64,000 nt of DNA from Letharia columbiana (lineage: Eukaryota; Ascomycota; Lecanoromycetes; Lecanorales; Parmeliaceae): assembly GCF_014066305.1 (NCBI RefSeq), contig NW_023501166.1, positions 95,572 through 159,571 on the forward strand, given 5' to 3'. The translations under genes and the position numbers were made by a program. The notes below the pieces were generated by a model that was not told where the DNA came from, searched no databases, and saw only the letters and a list, made by a program, of their open reading frames with translations. Positions within the stretch are counted from its first letter, which is position 1. Each line of letters begins with the position of its first letter. Positions 12,487 to 22,511 of this stretch are shown here, one piece after another.

Positions 12487-13024
12487 TCATTTGGTGGCCG
12501 TATTGAGACCGTTTCCGGTGGCCCTGGATAGATCATCCTCTGACATCTCCGACTCCGTCTTCGACGGAGCAAATAAAGCAACCTCTGGGAGAATCTCGGA
12601 TTCAATCGAAGACCTTGCATGGTAATCGTTATCGGTACCAGCCACTTCTGATGATTCCTCGATGGCGTGAGGGTCCTCAGTATCAAGCAATCCTCGATCT
12701 CCAAGTTCTTTGATATATGGCTTATTGAGCCGCTTGTGCTTTCATATTATAGAGCTCGAGAATCCCTCTTCAACTAGTCCCTTTCTAAACTCTTTTCAGA
12801 CCGCTGTCATCGTTCGCGTAGGTTGTGAGGACCGAACCATCACGGTTCCTCGCAGACAACAGAGGTGCGGTCATCCCATTAACAGCAACCTGTAACTCCT
12901 CAATGTCTCCACCAGCATATTCCATCTGTTGCTCGACTCTGTCAACAGAGCCCATTGATATCATGTTCATAAACAGCGATGGGGCCGAAGTGTAGTATGT
13001 CAACTTCTCCCTCAGACCTCTCAT
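12487..13024 (-). pseudogene. decayed C-terminal part of a Pezizomycotina hypothetical-protein family
   Basis: The minus strand reads SVDRVEQQMEYAGGDIEELQ, then AVNGMTAPLLSARN, then GSVLTTYANDD, breaks, continues as LVEEGFSSSII, has an in-frame TGA, then continues as KHKRLNKPYIKELGDRGLLD with an acidic Ser/Glu-rich tail. From memory this block order (helical segment, AVNGxTA, GSVLTxYxNDD, GFSSS, KHKxLIKxYIxEL, GLLD) is typical of the C-terminal region of a common uncharacterised family in filamentous ascomycetes. A frame break near 12795 and the stop near 12745 disrupt it. A further plus-one frame (12942-13241) may hold more remnants upstream. I infer a pseudogene; an unseen intron could explain one break but not an exact stop between aligned blocks. 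Confidence 0.45.
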
Positions 13025-14304
13025 ATTCGCCAGCTCGCCATTGCCGAACCGTACCCTTTACCAGTCTCTTTGCGCTACGTTCTTTCTCATTCAAAGTGTT
13101 GTATTTCTGCAACCGCCGACAAATGCCTGCAGTTCTTCCCTTGCGCGTGTCATTGGGACGGTCGATTGGGCTCTTTGACTTGGAGATCTCTATTTCCAAA
13201 CGTCGAAGGACCAGGTGATGTGAGGTCATCGTGCTCCCCACAAGCTTTCCGAGAGTTCAGAACTGTTTTCCACGCTAATTGCACGAGGAGAACTGCATCG
13301 CCGACGGAGTAGCCAAACAACATGGCAGCCTGCTAGCCGCGCAGCTCCTCGTGTTGCATACCACGCCGTTCTTGAGGTCTGGCTTGGATGTAAGACATCC
13401 ATGGAAGCATTTGAGAAATGGTCTACCTTTGACAGTACTCAGACAAGACAGGACCGAAGCCGGGAAGGTCAACAGTATGGGAGGACATCAGACGGCATAG
13501 AAAGCCTTTGATTCACTGTGGGGAGGCCAATGGGCCGCAGCCCTTGGGAAAGAGGCCCACAGCCCTGCCTGGCTGGACATTCCTCGTAGGCACAGTGAGA
13601 CCGAGATGATCCGTACTCCATCTGTCCTGCATGGAAAATTGCGGTCCTCCACGAACGCAAATTATACATGAGTGCGATACCTTCATGTGGTTGACTCTAC
13701 CAGTCAAAGTAAGAGCACCGGCTACACAAAGCAGTGATCTTTGATGGGTCACAAGGAGACTACTGAGGAGATGCGTCTTTGGATCAATCAATGCAGAAAT
13801 CTCTGCGAGCCTTGAGCCTTGTTCGTCTTCATCTTCATCCGAACTTCCAGCACATAGAGGCTGTTGAAGTAGCCGCAGATGTACCTAATGATGTACTGGC
13901 GAGACTGGCAGGGATGCGTCTGGAGATCTTAAAGTACTCTAAGTTAAAGTAAGGTATTTGCGGAGCTGATTACTGAGAGATGAGTTAGTCCCAATTGGGA
14001 ATCGGGTCCGAGCTACCTCAGTCAGTACGTGACATCATGCATATTGACAATTCCAAATCATTCAATCCTCCTTCTCATTTGGAAACTCCACCCTTTCCGA
14101 GATGAGCGCTAAGTCAGTGCACCCGGGCACGCCGGGGAAAGAGGAGGCGCGCTTTCGGGTGTGGGGACATGCCAAAAATGTCCCCATGCTTCCGACAGCA
14201 GCAGTGATAAGCAATAGCCGAATCCTGGGCGTTCCAGTCTTACTCTGCCGCTTGCTCTGCTGCTTGCCCTCCTGTTCTGTGCCTTGATCTCTCCTTTCAT
14301 CAAA
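13025..14304. other. intergenic region upstream of the methyltransferase
   Basis: The part up to about 13800 may include upstream remnants of the decayed minus-strand gene, seen as short frames without clear splice joins. From 13800 to 14304 I see only the presumed promoter of the plus-strand methyltransferase. Confidence 0.4.
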
Positions 14305-15682
14305 ATGGGTACCCTTACTTCGCTTGCTGAAGAGATACTTGCGAATGCGAAGCGTCTTGACCAGCACCTCTCATCCCAACATGTGATGCCCACCTCTTTT
14401 GACCATGACAGCCTCGCAGACCTGCCATCCGAGCTGGAATCCACCAAAAAGGCACTCATCAACTCAACCCAGACGTTGAAACAGCTATGTCAAGGCCCCG
14501 TTGGCAGCTCGATGGAGATTATATTCAATGTACGCGCTCTCAGCCCAACATCACGGACTGAATGCCCATACTAGCATATTCTCAGTGGACCGACCTCCTT
14601 TCACTACGAGTGATATATGAATTTAAGCTCGCCCAAGCCGTCCAGGTTGAGGGTTCAACAACTTATCATGAGATCTCTTCAAAAAGCGGCCTTCCTGAGG
14701 CTTTGGCCCGACGTTTCATGCGCCACGCAATGGGAAACCATATATTCGCAGAAGTATCTCCTAACGCGGTCCGACATACAGCAGCTTCGCGAATGATGGC
14801 TACAGACCCCGATTTCTTTGACGCGGTTGGACTGGAGGCATCGGAGCTCGCGCCGACGGCAGGCAGAGTTATCGAAGCCTTGAAACGGTACGGCGACTCA
14901 GGTGAGCCAAACGAGTCGGCCTTCAGTATGGCGAATGAGACCACCTTGTCCATTTTCCAGTTTCTAGGTCAACACCCGGAGCGTGCGAGGCGGTTCGGTT
15001 CTGGTATGCGTTTCTTCACCAAAGGCGAGACTTGGGATCTGAAGCATCTCGTCTCGGGCTTCGACTGGGCTTCTTTTGACCACCCTGGCGCCACGGTGGT
15101 AGACATGGGCGGCGGCAACGGCAGCGTCTCACAATTTTTAGCCAGGTCAACTCAGCACATAACATTCATTGTCCAAGATCTCCCTGGCACAGTCGAGCAG
15201 GGCCGCGCGTCGCTCCCGGTGGAGTTCAAAGGAAGGGTCGAATTCATGGCCCATGACTTTTTCACCGAACAGAAACTGCAAAATCCTGACATCTACCTAT
15301 TTCGGTGGATTATGCACAATTGGAGTGACCCGTATTGCATGAAAATGCTGCAAAATTTAATCCCAACAATGCGCAATGGCTCCCGTATCCTTCTCTACGA
15401 ATGCGTCCTTGAAGATACACCAGCAACACTGCTGACGGAGAAAATGGGACCGTATGTCTTCTACAAAAGGTGGTATGTATCTTTAACAGGATTCAGCTGA
15501 CGAAAGTCGTTGATAGGAATTTAGACATGATCATGGCCGCCTGCTTCAACAGTGCCGAGCGCACAAGAGCTGACTGGCTTCGTTTACTCGAAAAGACCGA
15601 CAAGCGCTTTTGTCTCCACAGTATTTCCCAGCCAGAGGGAAGCACTATGAGTATCATCGAGGTACTATGGAAGTCCGCATAA
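14305..15682 (+). CDS. S-adenosylmethionine O-methyltransferase, family 2 (secondary metabolism type)
   Basis: Cytosolic O-methyltransferase of the plant COMT/fungal sterigmatocystin-type family, which methylates hydroxyls of aromatic polyketides and similar products. Three exons (introns 14530-14585 and 15452-15516) give 418 residues, the usual length. Seen features: helical N-terminus, winged-helix dimerisation segment (TYHEISSKSGLPEALARR), SAM-binding loop VVDMGGGNGSVSQFLA, VQDLPGTVEQG, and RWIMHNWSD, whose His is the catalytic base position of this family. NLDMIMAACFNSAERT and an ISQPEGSTMSIIEVLW ending complete the fold. No polyketide or peptide synthase lies in the window, so I cannot assign a product. 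It converges with the receptor gene downstream. Confidence 0.93.
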
Positions 15683-16061
15683 CAAAGACTGTGGACTGCA
15701 CGCGCATTCTAGAACCTTTGACGAAGGACGAGAGCATTGCATGTGAATTCCAGTGACAACCCTTCCATAGCTTGAGAAGGGCTAAGCTTGATATGATAAA
15801 ATTATCATACATTCTTCTCAGAGTAAGATACCTAGAGTTGTGTCGACTCGCCATGTTGTCTGACCCATGCAGCATCTCCTACATCGAGAAACCCAACACT
15901 AATTTCAGATGCGAGAGTTTTTGTCCTTAAACTCCTTTCAATTTTAAGGCATGTCAGATTGGCGGGTGTTGACTAGCCTCCGTCCTCATCAAGGGTATCT
16001 CAGTCTCTCGACTGCAGCCATGCGTGTTCACCAACCACTCCTTAGCCCTCCTCCGAATACC
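15683..16061. other. intergenic region between convergent genes
   Basis: I see no gene. It should hold the 3' ends of the methyltransferase (+) and receptor (-) transcripts. Confidence 0.5.
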
Positions 16062-17303
16062 TCATCCCCTTCTCCCACCATCTCCTCCAACACAGAAAGT
16101 ATCAAGCCCTACCGCTTGGTTTCCATTGTCCGTCTCCACGAAGATATTCCTCTCAACAAGTACTCCTCTTTTTGGGAACAGCCCCGAGATCTCCTCATCC
16201 AAGCGGTCGAACTCTAGGCTGCGGTGTGGCATTCTAGCGGTTCTTTGTTGGGATGGCGCATACGCTGCTGAAGAGGAGGACCCAGCGTGGCCATGAAGGA
16301 GCGGATGTACGAGGGCTCCTAGGGTAGGAAGGCAGGCACATACCACACCGATATTGCCTTCGATAGTGGACCAGATCATGACGGCAACGTAGTCCCAAGT
16401 AGGATCGTCGTTATTGATGGAGGCGTTGGCATTGACGCGAATGATGCTTACGGCCGACGTACTGTTCCCATTAATCGTATTAGATATGGAGCCGCCATTC
16501 CACCTGGCACATGGGGCGGAAACGGGAAACTCACAAAGCGCCAACGAGGAGGACGCCGCTCAAAGAGATTTTGCGTCCAGTGGAGAGTTTCAGCCGCCAG
16601 ATCTGCGGCATAGGCAAGAGCAGGATAGAGAAGTCGATGATGATGTGGGGGACGTTGGTCCCAACCAGCCACGTTCGAAGATCCATGCAGCGGCTGTTGG
16701 GTACATCGGCGTCCCAGGCTGCGGAGACGGGACTGCATCGGAAGATTGTGGTCAACAGGGTCGCGGTTCCCCACGCGATGACCAGGGTGAGGAAAACGTA
16801 GACGATGTTGGCGAAGGACTTGTTGATGCCGAAAATGCGCAGGTACAGGCACAGGATGGAGGACTGGACCGAGGTGACGATGGAGGCGTAGAGGAGCTCG
16901 TTTGCAAAGGTGTAGATTTGGTACTTTCTAATGTCGTTCGCATTCGCTATCGCTTGTACATGTCTACCCCCGCCGTTGTTCATCGCTGCCCCTCTGTCAG
17001 TCTCATCGAACGTAGGTCCTTCCACGGGACAAGACTCGCCTTCGTTCAAAAAGGCAAAGTTCAAAATGACAATCACCTTTAACCTCGTGAGCCTTGGGAA
17101 CAAAACCGCTTTCCACGAGGATCAACACCCACCGTCGCGACCAAGATGAGCCAGTCATCCCACCACAGTCGCAGGTTGGACACCCTCCGGGCCACCAACC
17201 GCAGCCCCACGGCGAGGAGCGGAAGGGCGAAGAAGATGCTGAAGATGGCGTACATTTTCGGCGCTTGGGTCGCGTGGAGATCTGTTTCCGTCTGGGCTGC
17301 CAT
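16062..17303 (-). CDS. Pth11-like/rhodopsin-domain seven-helix membrane protein
   Basis: Integral membrane protein of the fungal Pth11-related rhodopsin (SAT4) family, often proposed as receptors for surface or plant cues. The start at 17303 gives a short N-terminus followed by hydrophobic segments. Introns are 17077-17132 and 16462-16534; total 370 residues. Seen family features: LRLWWDDWLIL after helix 1, GGGRHVQAI, the loop FRCSPVSAAWD, PHIIIDFSILLLPMPQIWRL, SAVSIIRV and DPTWDYVAVMIWSTIEGNIGVVCACLPTL. A 54-bp in-frame stretch (17040-16987, approximately) has GC and AG ends and could be a further GC-AG intron. Removing it brings LNFAFLNE next to the GGGRH motif. No CFEM cysteines are visible at the N-terminus. 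The C-terminal tail is Ser-rich and variable, as usual. Confidence 0.85.
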
Positions 17304-18993
17304 GTTCGTCGCAGGACGGGCACGGAGACCTCGCGGGGCCGGATTGCTACGAGGTGGATTTCATGTAGAGTACACAATGCTTTGCAGCCTGCGTGCTCTC
17401 TTATACGAGTTCCCTCGCCCAGCGTAGGAAAGAGTGAAAGGAGCCAAAGGGTGAACGGTGGCTGTAGTGTGGTTGGGGAGTGTGGCGCACATCTGGAGAT
17501 GCTCGCTTTGCTCGCGACGGGTTTTACGCAACCCGGCTCGGGTTATCCCTTTCACACAACGAGATTTGCAGGGCCGGGAAACCCCTCGACATGCTTTATC
17601 TCTGACGTCTTTTTCCGTGGGAGGTTCATCACATCATTCAAACAGTATGTATGGCGTAAGGCAAATCGAGACTCGGGACCTATCAAGATACGGCCCGGGG
17701 CGTACCAGTCGCCCGGGCTCCCCACATCGCACCTGTGACCCCGGTCCATCTAGCGTATGCATGCAAGGTGAACTGCATCTGTAGCCCGGTGCGACGGTGT
17801 GATTCGTTCCTTTCGAGACCCACTCGCCCCGCCGGGGAACAGGGTCACGTTCAAGTCTTTCCATGCAGGCAGAGAGTGGTGAGATCATCGTACCGGTCGC
17901 GAGCCAGTTGACGAGGGTGGGATCATGGATGGGTTGTTCGACCTGGACAGCGCTAGTAGCCCTCCTTTCGGAAGGGGACCTGTACCGGCGGACTTTAAAA
18001 CTATTTTTCTGGGCGCGCGCATAGATTGAAAGACTTCTAGGTACCTATTCTATTGAGTGACAATAAGGGTGTTGAGCCCCACGGTTAGGCGTCATTCCGA
18101 AGCAGATCGATCTTAAGCGCACCATCCGGGCAGAAGTCTTGGCGTTTAGGACCGACCTCCGACCCCTTGCGAGCGTTTTGTCACACAGAGGCTGCTAAGA
18201 ATATGCGTTTCGTCTGTAGAACGCGTCCGAGAGTATCATGAGACACATGGCGATGCTGTTACGACTTGGATCCCGAAGGCTTCATGGCTCGCTCGACACG
18301 TCCCCTGATGCCTCTCCTTCCGAGAGCTTTTGTTCGATCGTCGTCGAGCAGGCAATGAAGACGCTGTGACCCGCCGTAGAGAGCTCGAGTCCTGTGCGGA
18401 CGATGGACTAGCGACGCGTTTGTTTTCGGATGGTGGCGGCCATTGGCTATGGATCGCCTACCCTGTTTGCAGTCTCCCACTAGGCCACCACTCCAAGTTC
18501 TCTGTATTTGCAATGCTGATAATACATATGACGGGGCAGTGTTCATTGGATACCCTCAATGGCGCGTATTTGACATTGAGCATGTCGCTGATTCGGACTT
18601 GATGGCAAAGACTTCGCTACCGTCGCCCCGTTCCTTCAAGCTTGGCTTTTCTTCGGCATGTTGTCGGGTGTGTTTGCAGTATCTGGCATTCGTATCACTG
18701 AGCGAGACATTATGGCAAAGAGCGTGGACAGTGCTTTGTAGAGTACATTAACACTGAGTGACCGTATCTGGGATCGGGTAGCCTGTGAGTGCGATCTGCC
18801 TCCAGGCACAGGTCGAGGAGATCTTGAGACTGGCGGAGCGACTCACAGAAGCGATCATAGCCGGGTTAAAGGTACGATCATCTAGGGGAGGAGACCTAGT
18901 ACGAAAAGACAATTGCAAAAAGCTCGAAGCGCTATCATCCAGGCGAGCTCGTAATACTTTTGGCAACTATTTTTGGTGAAGCCTTGTGTAAAG
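17304..18993. other. intergenic region, no supported gene
   Basis: I see no gene with good support. A plus-strand frame ending at 18979 (after a possible splice near 18810) is helical and charged, but I cannot link it to other exons or to a family. Confidence 0.4.
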
Positions 18994-19443
18994 CTAAGGA
19001 CCTTGCATTTGGGCTAGCATGTATGGTGTGTATAGTGCTGGTGGAGGCTTTCGCTGGGAGGTAAGCGGGTTACTTTGCAGGTTACTCAAGCAATCTGTGT
19101 GGTATCCTGGACGCATTGCTGTGCTGGACTCGACTTTCGAGTTGGAGTCAAAGAGCATTGTACCTGTTGAACCTAAGTTTTCAGGACCGGCACGAAGAAG
19201 ACAAAGACCGCTTCCAGTGCTCTGAGCCGCATTGTAATTCAGACCAATTTGATCGCCGAGGCTATGTGAACAAAACTCTGAAGTTTTGTGGGGCTGCCAA
19301 TAGTCTAGACTAGAAGAAGATTCAAGTTCGGCGGCGGCGATCCTTGGAGCAGGTGGCGGCGTACCATTGATTTCCGTCGAAGGAAAGGTTGGCGAGAAGT
19401 TATGCGAGAGCGCTGAAGGGCTGTGCACCGGGTCGCTCGTCAC
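18994..19443 (-). pseudogene. possible remnant of a fungal transcription-factor-like gene
   Basis: A 149-residue open frame, very rich in Ser, Pro and Asn in its first half (VHSPSALSHNFSPTFPS). Just upstream on the same strand, across a plausible intron (GTATGC...GATAAG), lies HGKKQRTGRK. That resembles the linker following a Zn2Cys6 DNA-binding domain in AflR-type regulators. The six cysteines themselves cannot be found in frame, and no intact C-terminal regulatory domain follows. I infer either a decayed regulator or an unrelated frame; the assignment is weak. Confidence 0.22.
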
Positions 19444-19856
19444 CTTATCAGAAAGACAAATCTATAGATGAGCTCTCCTTGGCCTCTTCTTTCTCGCATA
19501 CCTTTCGTCCCGTACGTTGCTTTTTCCCATGTGAGGGCGGGTGGGTGGCATTGATAATATTGGAAGAATTCACAAGGACAAGAAAAGAAAAAAACAAAAA
19601 GAAAAAAATCCAACCACAGCTGTCGTCGAACCGAGGAGCAAAAGGAAAATCACCCAGACTACAGGAGCTCAGCTTTATTTTATTAAAGACTGGCATATTC
19701 ATCTGGATGCAAACCCTCGAGCCGACGTTAGTGGCAATACTGTACTGGCCCAACGGTTGAGGAGTAAGGCCTCATCAAGTTAACTTGGGTATTCCAGTGT
19801 AAACCACTAGGCCATACTGCTCGATGGGACAAATATTACCGAAATAGTATATAACC

Positions 19857-20250
19857 TTGATTAAAAAGAAATTGTCAACACTGGCAAAACTAGCCGCACT
19901 AATTCTTCACCGCAGTGTGAACTGCGACGTTTGCAAGACCAACCAACCCGTTAAACCGAGCCATGACAGGATCATCCCCTTCTGGATAGACACCATGTAC
20001 CTGCCGCTCGAGACCGTTTCTCGTCGACTTGCGATCCAGCAAATGGCAAGAACATACGAAGACGCGATCAGGGTCATTGTCTTAGACTCGACACTCCACA
20101 TTTTCGCGTGCAATGTCACTCAAATTCATCTGAGAGGCAGACCAAAAGACGAAACTGTCTGCTCAGCCCATCTGAATGGCCTAGATGTCTCTACAACCGC
20201 TCCACAGGCTACGCACGAAGATAGTAGGAGGCTCTCTACCATTTAGTCAG
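19857..20250 (+). pseudogene. HET (heterokaryon incompatibility) domain remnant
   Basis: The translated frame contains PFWIDTMYLPLE, RRLAIQQMARTYEDAIRVIV and LDSTLH. This matches the HET-domain core, normally written FWIDTLCVP...R..AI..M..TY..A.KVLVLD. HET domains trigger vegetative incompatibility cell death when matched with a different allele. Here the usual Cys of the WIDTLC motif is Tyr (a G-to-A type change), and the region expected to encode the Trp-Thr-Leu-Gln motif has stops and a frame change near 20180-20230. No full-length frame exists before or after. I infer a degenerate gene, possibly mutated by repeat-induced point mutation. Confidence 0.55.
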
Positions 20251-20534
20251 GAACAATTTTCCCAGCAAATAATTATGTCTTGGTTACTAAGGACTTCCGA
20301 GATGACGGGTACAGGTAGGCTTCAGCTTCGTTTCTGGATATGGGCAGAGCGGTCGATGGTGGTTTGGATTCGACTGGCGTCCTGAAAGCTAATCTTCGTC
20401 AGGATGGACTCGAAGTCATATTCGCAGATCTTCTTCTGGATGCTTCCCAGGTTGAGCTTCTGCCAGATGGCAAAGAAATGACTTTCACCGTCAAAAATAA
20501 CCGCAGCTGTACACTGCAAGATTTCGTTCTTTGA

Positions 20535-21725
20535 AGCTCTAGCATGGGCAACATGTCAACAACGAAGGATAGATGAGATAGAAGATTGGATTGGTGCAGA
20601 CGGATGCCCTGCTTTCGAGAGTGCTAGATGTTTCACCGGTTTTCGTGTCGGTTTTGGAAAGCGTGCAGATGTCAAAAAAGGGAGTATTATATACCAGGTA
20701 TGAGGGCGTCGTTGCCAGAAAGCTCAGCAATCTGTCGTTTTGCACTTCCAGACCGATGCTCTCAATGAAAATGCTAACGACGTAGCAGAAATGGTGCATC
20801 AAATAAGATTGGACTCAACGACGAACGTATCTGACACTTTCACGGAACGAACAGGTACGTTGCTCCTCACTCCATACACCCGACCATCTCTCGCACATAC
20901 TTTTTGAGGCCTGAGCCGTTCACCGACCAACTCCTAGCTGCTCAACCCGAGCAACAAGACTTTCACGATGGCGCTTCAGCATTCAGTTGTCATTGTCGAT
21001 GAGATCTTGAAGCCGGATCGAAGCTAGGAAAGTCCTACGACGAGACTCCAACTCAAAGCGCAATGTGCACTGAACACTGATATCCCTCTATTCCTCACAT
21101 GCAGCTTCTGTACCAATCCGAAAACAACGAACCATCTCCCGTTCAATCCACGCATCGAAGCATACTCCTACCCGCCTACTGAAACCAACAGTTATCTTCC
21201 CATATCGGGATATCGTGCTTCACACAATCACAGAGACGTCAAATGTTCCCTGAGACCACAGAAGAATCGACCCCGAAAGAGCCATGGGGCAGGGTTTGCA
21301 GACACCTGATTGGACGAGACATTCTCTGCTTCCAGAGCCGCGAATCGGTCGTTGACGAACAGGACCGTTTTTTTGCCACCCGGGCAGCCGATTTTGAAAC
21401 CTTCCCCTGGAGCCCTGTGATACTCGGGTTGCGTTTGACTCAAACGGAGATGGGCAGTTTTACCAGGCCACTCCTCGTCTCGGGTGGGTGAGTCTGCTCC
21501 GCGGCTCGTACGCACGCACCTTTGTTTGTCCAATGCGCTGGCCATTATGACTTGTCAATCTTGTAACGTCGGGTCCACCTCGGCATCTGGTGGAGAGAGA
21601 AAGCCACGCCTCGGACGCCTGTGCGCCCTCCGACAGATTTTCCCCAGTCTCTTCTCTGCACCGCCCGCCTCCTGCAATCCTCCCAACATCTCAGACCCAC
21701 CAAAAGCTCCATCATCGTTATCATC
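20535..21725. other. intergenic region and promoter of the next gene
   Basis: No gene is supported. The last ~150 bp are C/T-rich and look like the leader of the small gene starting at 21726. Confidence 0.45.
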
Positions 21726-22144
21726 ATGTCATCGACCTCATCCCCCGCCGACACCTCGACTTCACCATCGTCATCCTCATCAACCACCAAGTCACCACCA
21801 CCGCACACCTCAAAACGCCGACCGTCAGTCCCCGACTTTTTCGAAAAATTCCAAAAGTGAGCCCCCTCCCCCTCCCTTCCCATATCCATCCATCCTATTC
21901 ACGCGCTTGAGAGAGAGAGAGAGAGAGAAACCCTCCGCTTATCCAATGCCTCAGGGCCATCCACATAGGTCAAAAGACGAAAGAATCCCGCTTTGCGGCG
22001 CGGCGGGACGACTGGCGCCGATGGGCCAATCCGGGTGGCGGAGCCGGGAGTCCGCCGGTCGGTAGGAGGGCAGATGCGAATCAGTTCGACGTGCCGGGGG
22101 GGCCGTGGGAGGATGGGACGGAAGAGGAGGAGGACGGGACGTAG
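21726..22144 (+). CDS. small conserved-looking hypothetical protein
   Basis: Two exons give 106 residues. Exon 1 (21726-21856) encodes a Ser/Thr/Pro-rich N-terminus and then RRPSVPDFFEKFQK. The intron (21857-21954) contains a GA dinucleotide run. Exon 2 encodes KESRFAARRDDWRRWANPGG, an Arg-rich middle, then NQFDVPGGPWEDG and an acidic end. The pattern of a disordered start and a conserved DFFEKFQK-to-DDWxRWANPGG core suggests a real fungal protein, but I recognise no function. The acceptor at 21954 is inferred: it is the nearest AG that keeps the exon 2 frame, and it inserts a few low-confidence residues. Confidence 0.55.
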
Positions 22145-22511
22145 GTTTGCTGAATCGGGGTCTGGTTGTGGAGGGTGTTGAAAATCATGCGACTTTTGTT
22201 TTAGGTTTTTCGCTGGTGCAAATACGATGGCGATCCCGGGCAGAATGTGAAAAGGGGGATTGAACCCGGAAGAGAGCAAGGACGCGTGTGAATATTCTGA
22301 CGTCTTTTGTTAAGGAAGGAGTCGTTGGTTTGAGAACCGGCGTGTAGCTTGAGAAACCGAATACAGAAAGACCATGTGCGATAGAAGTCTGTGAGAGAAT
22401 GGAAGAGTCACCGATGACTGAAAAAAGATCGTTGATTGGGAACATGGCCGTAAATGTCATCAAGTATCATACTACCATAACGTAAGGAAAGCTTACCCCC
22501 TCCCCTTCATA
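22145..22511. other. intergenic region between convergent genes
   Basis: I see nothing coding here; it should carry the 3' ends of the two flanking convergent transcripts. Confidence 0.4.

Noticed and set aside
14109..14462. Minus-strand 117-codon frame
   Set aside because: Overlaps exon 1 of the methyltransferase in antisense and has no family resemblance.
16414..17082. Plus-strand 222-codon frame
   Set aside because: It is the antisense shadow of the Pth11-like receptor, which has clear family motifs and splice sites.
19790..19835. Minus-strand sequence resembling a tRNA A box (tggcctagtggt)
   Set aside because: No B box (GGTTCGAATCC-like) or matching acceptor stem follows, so it is at most a tRNA-derived fragment.
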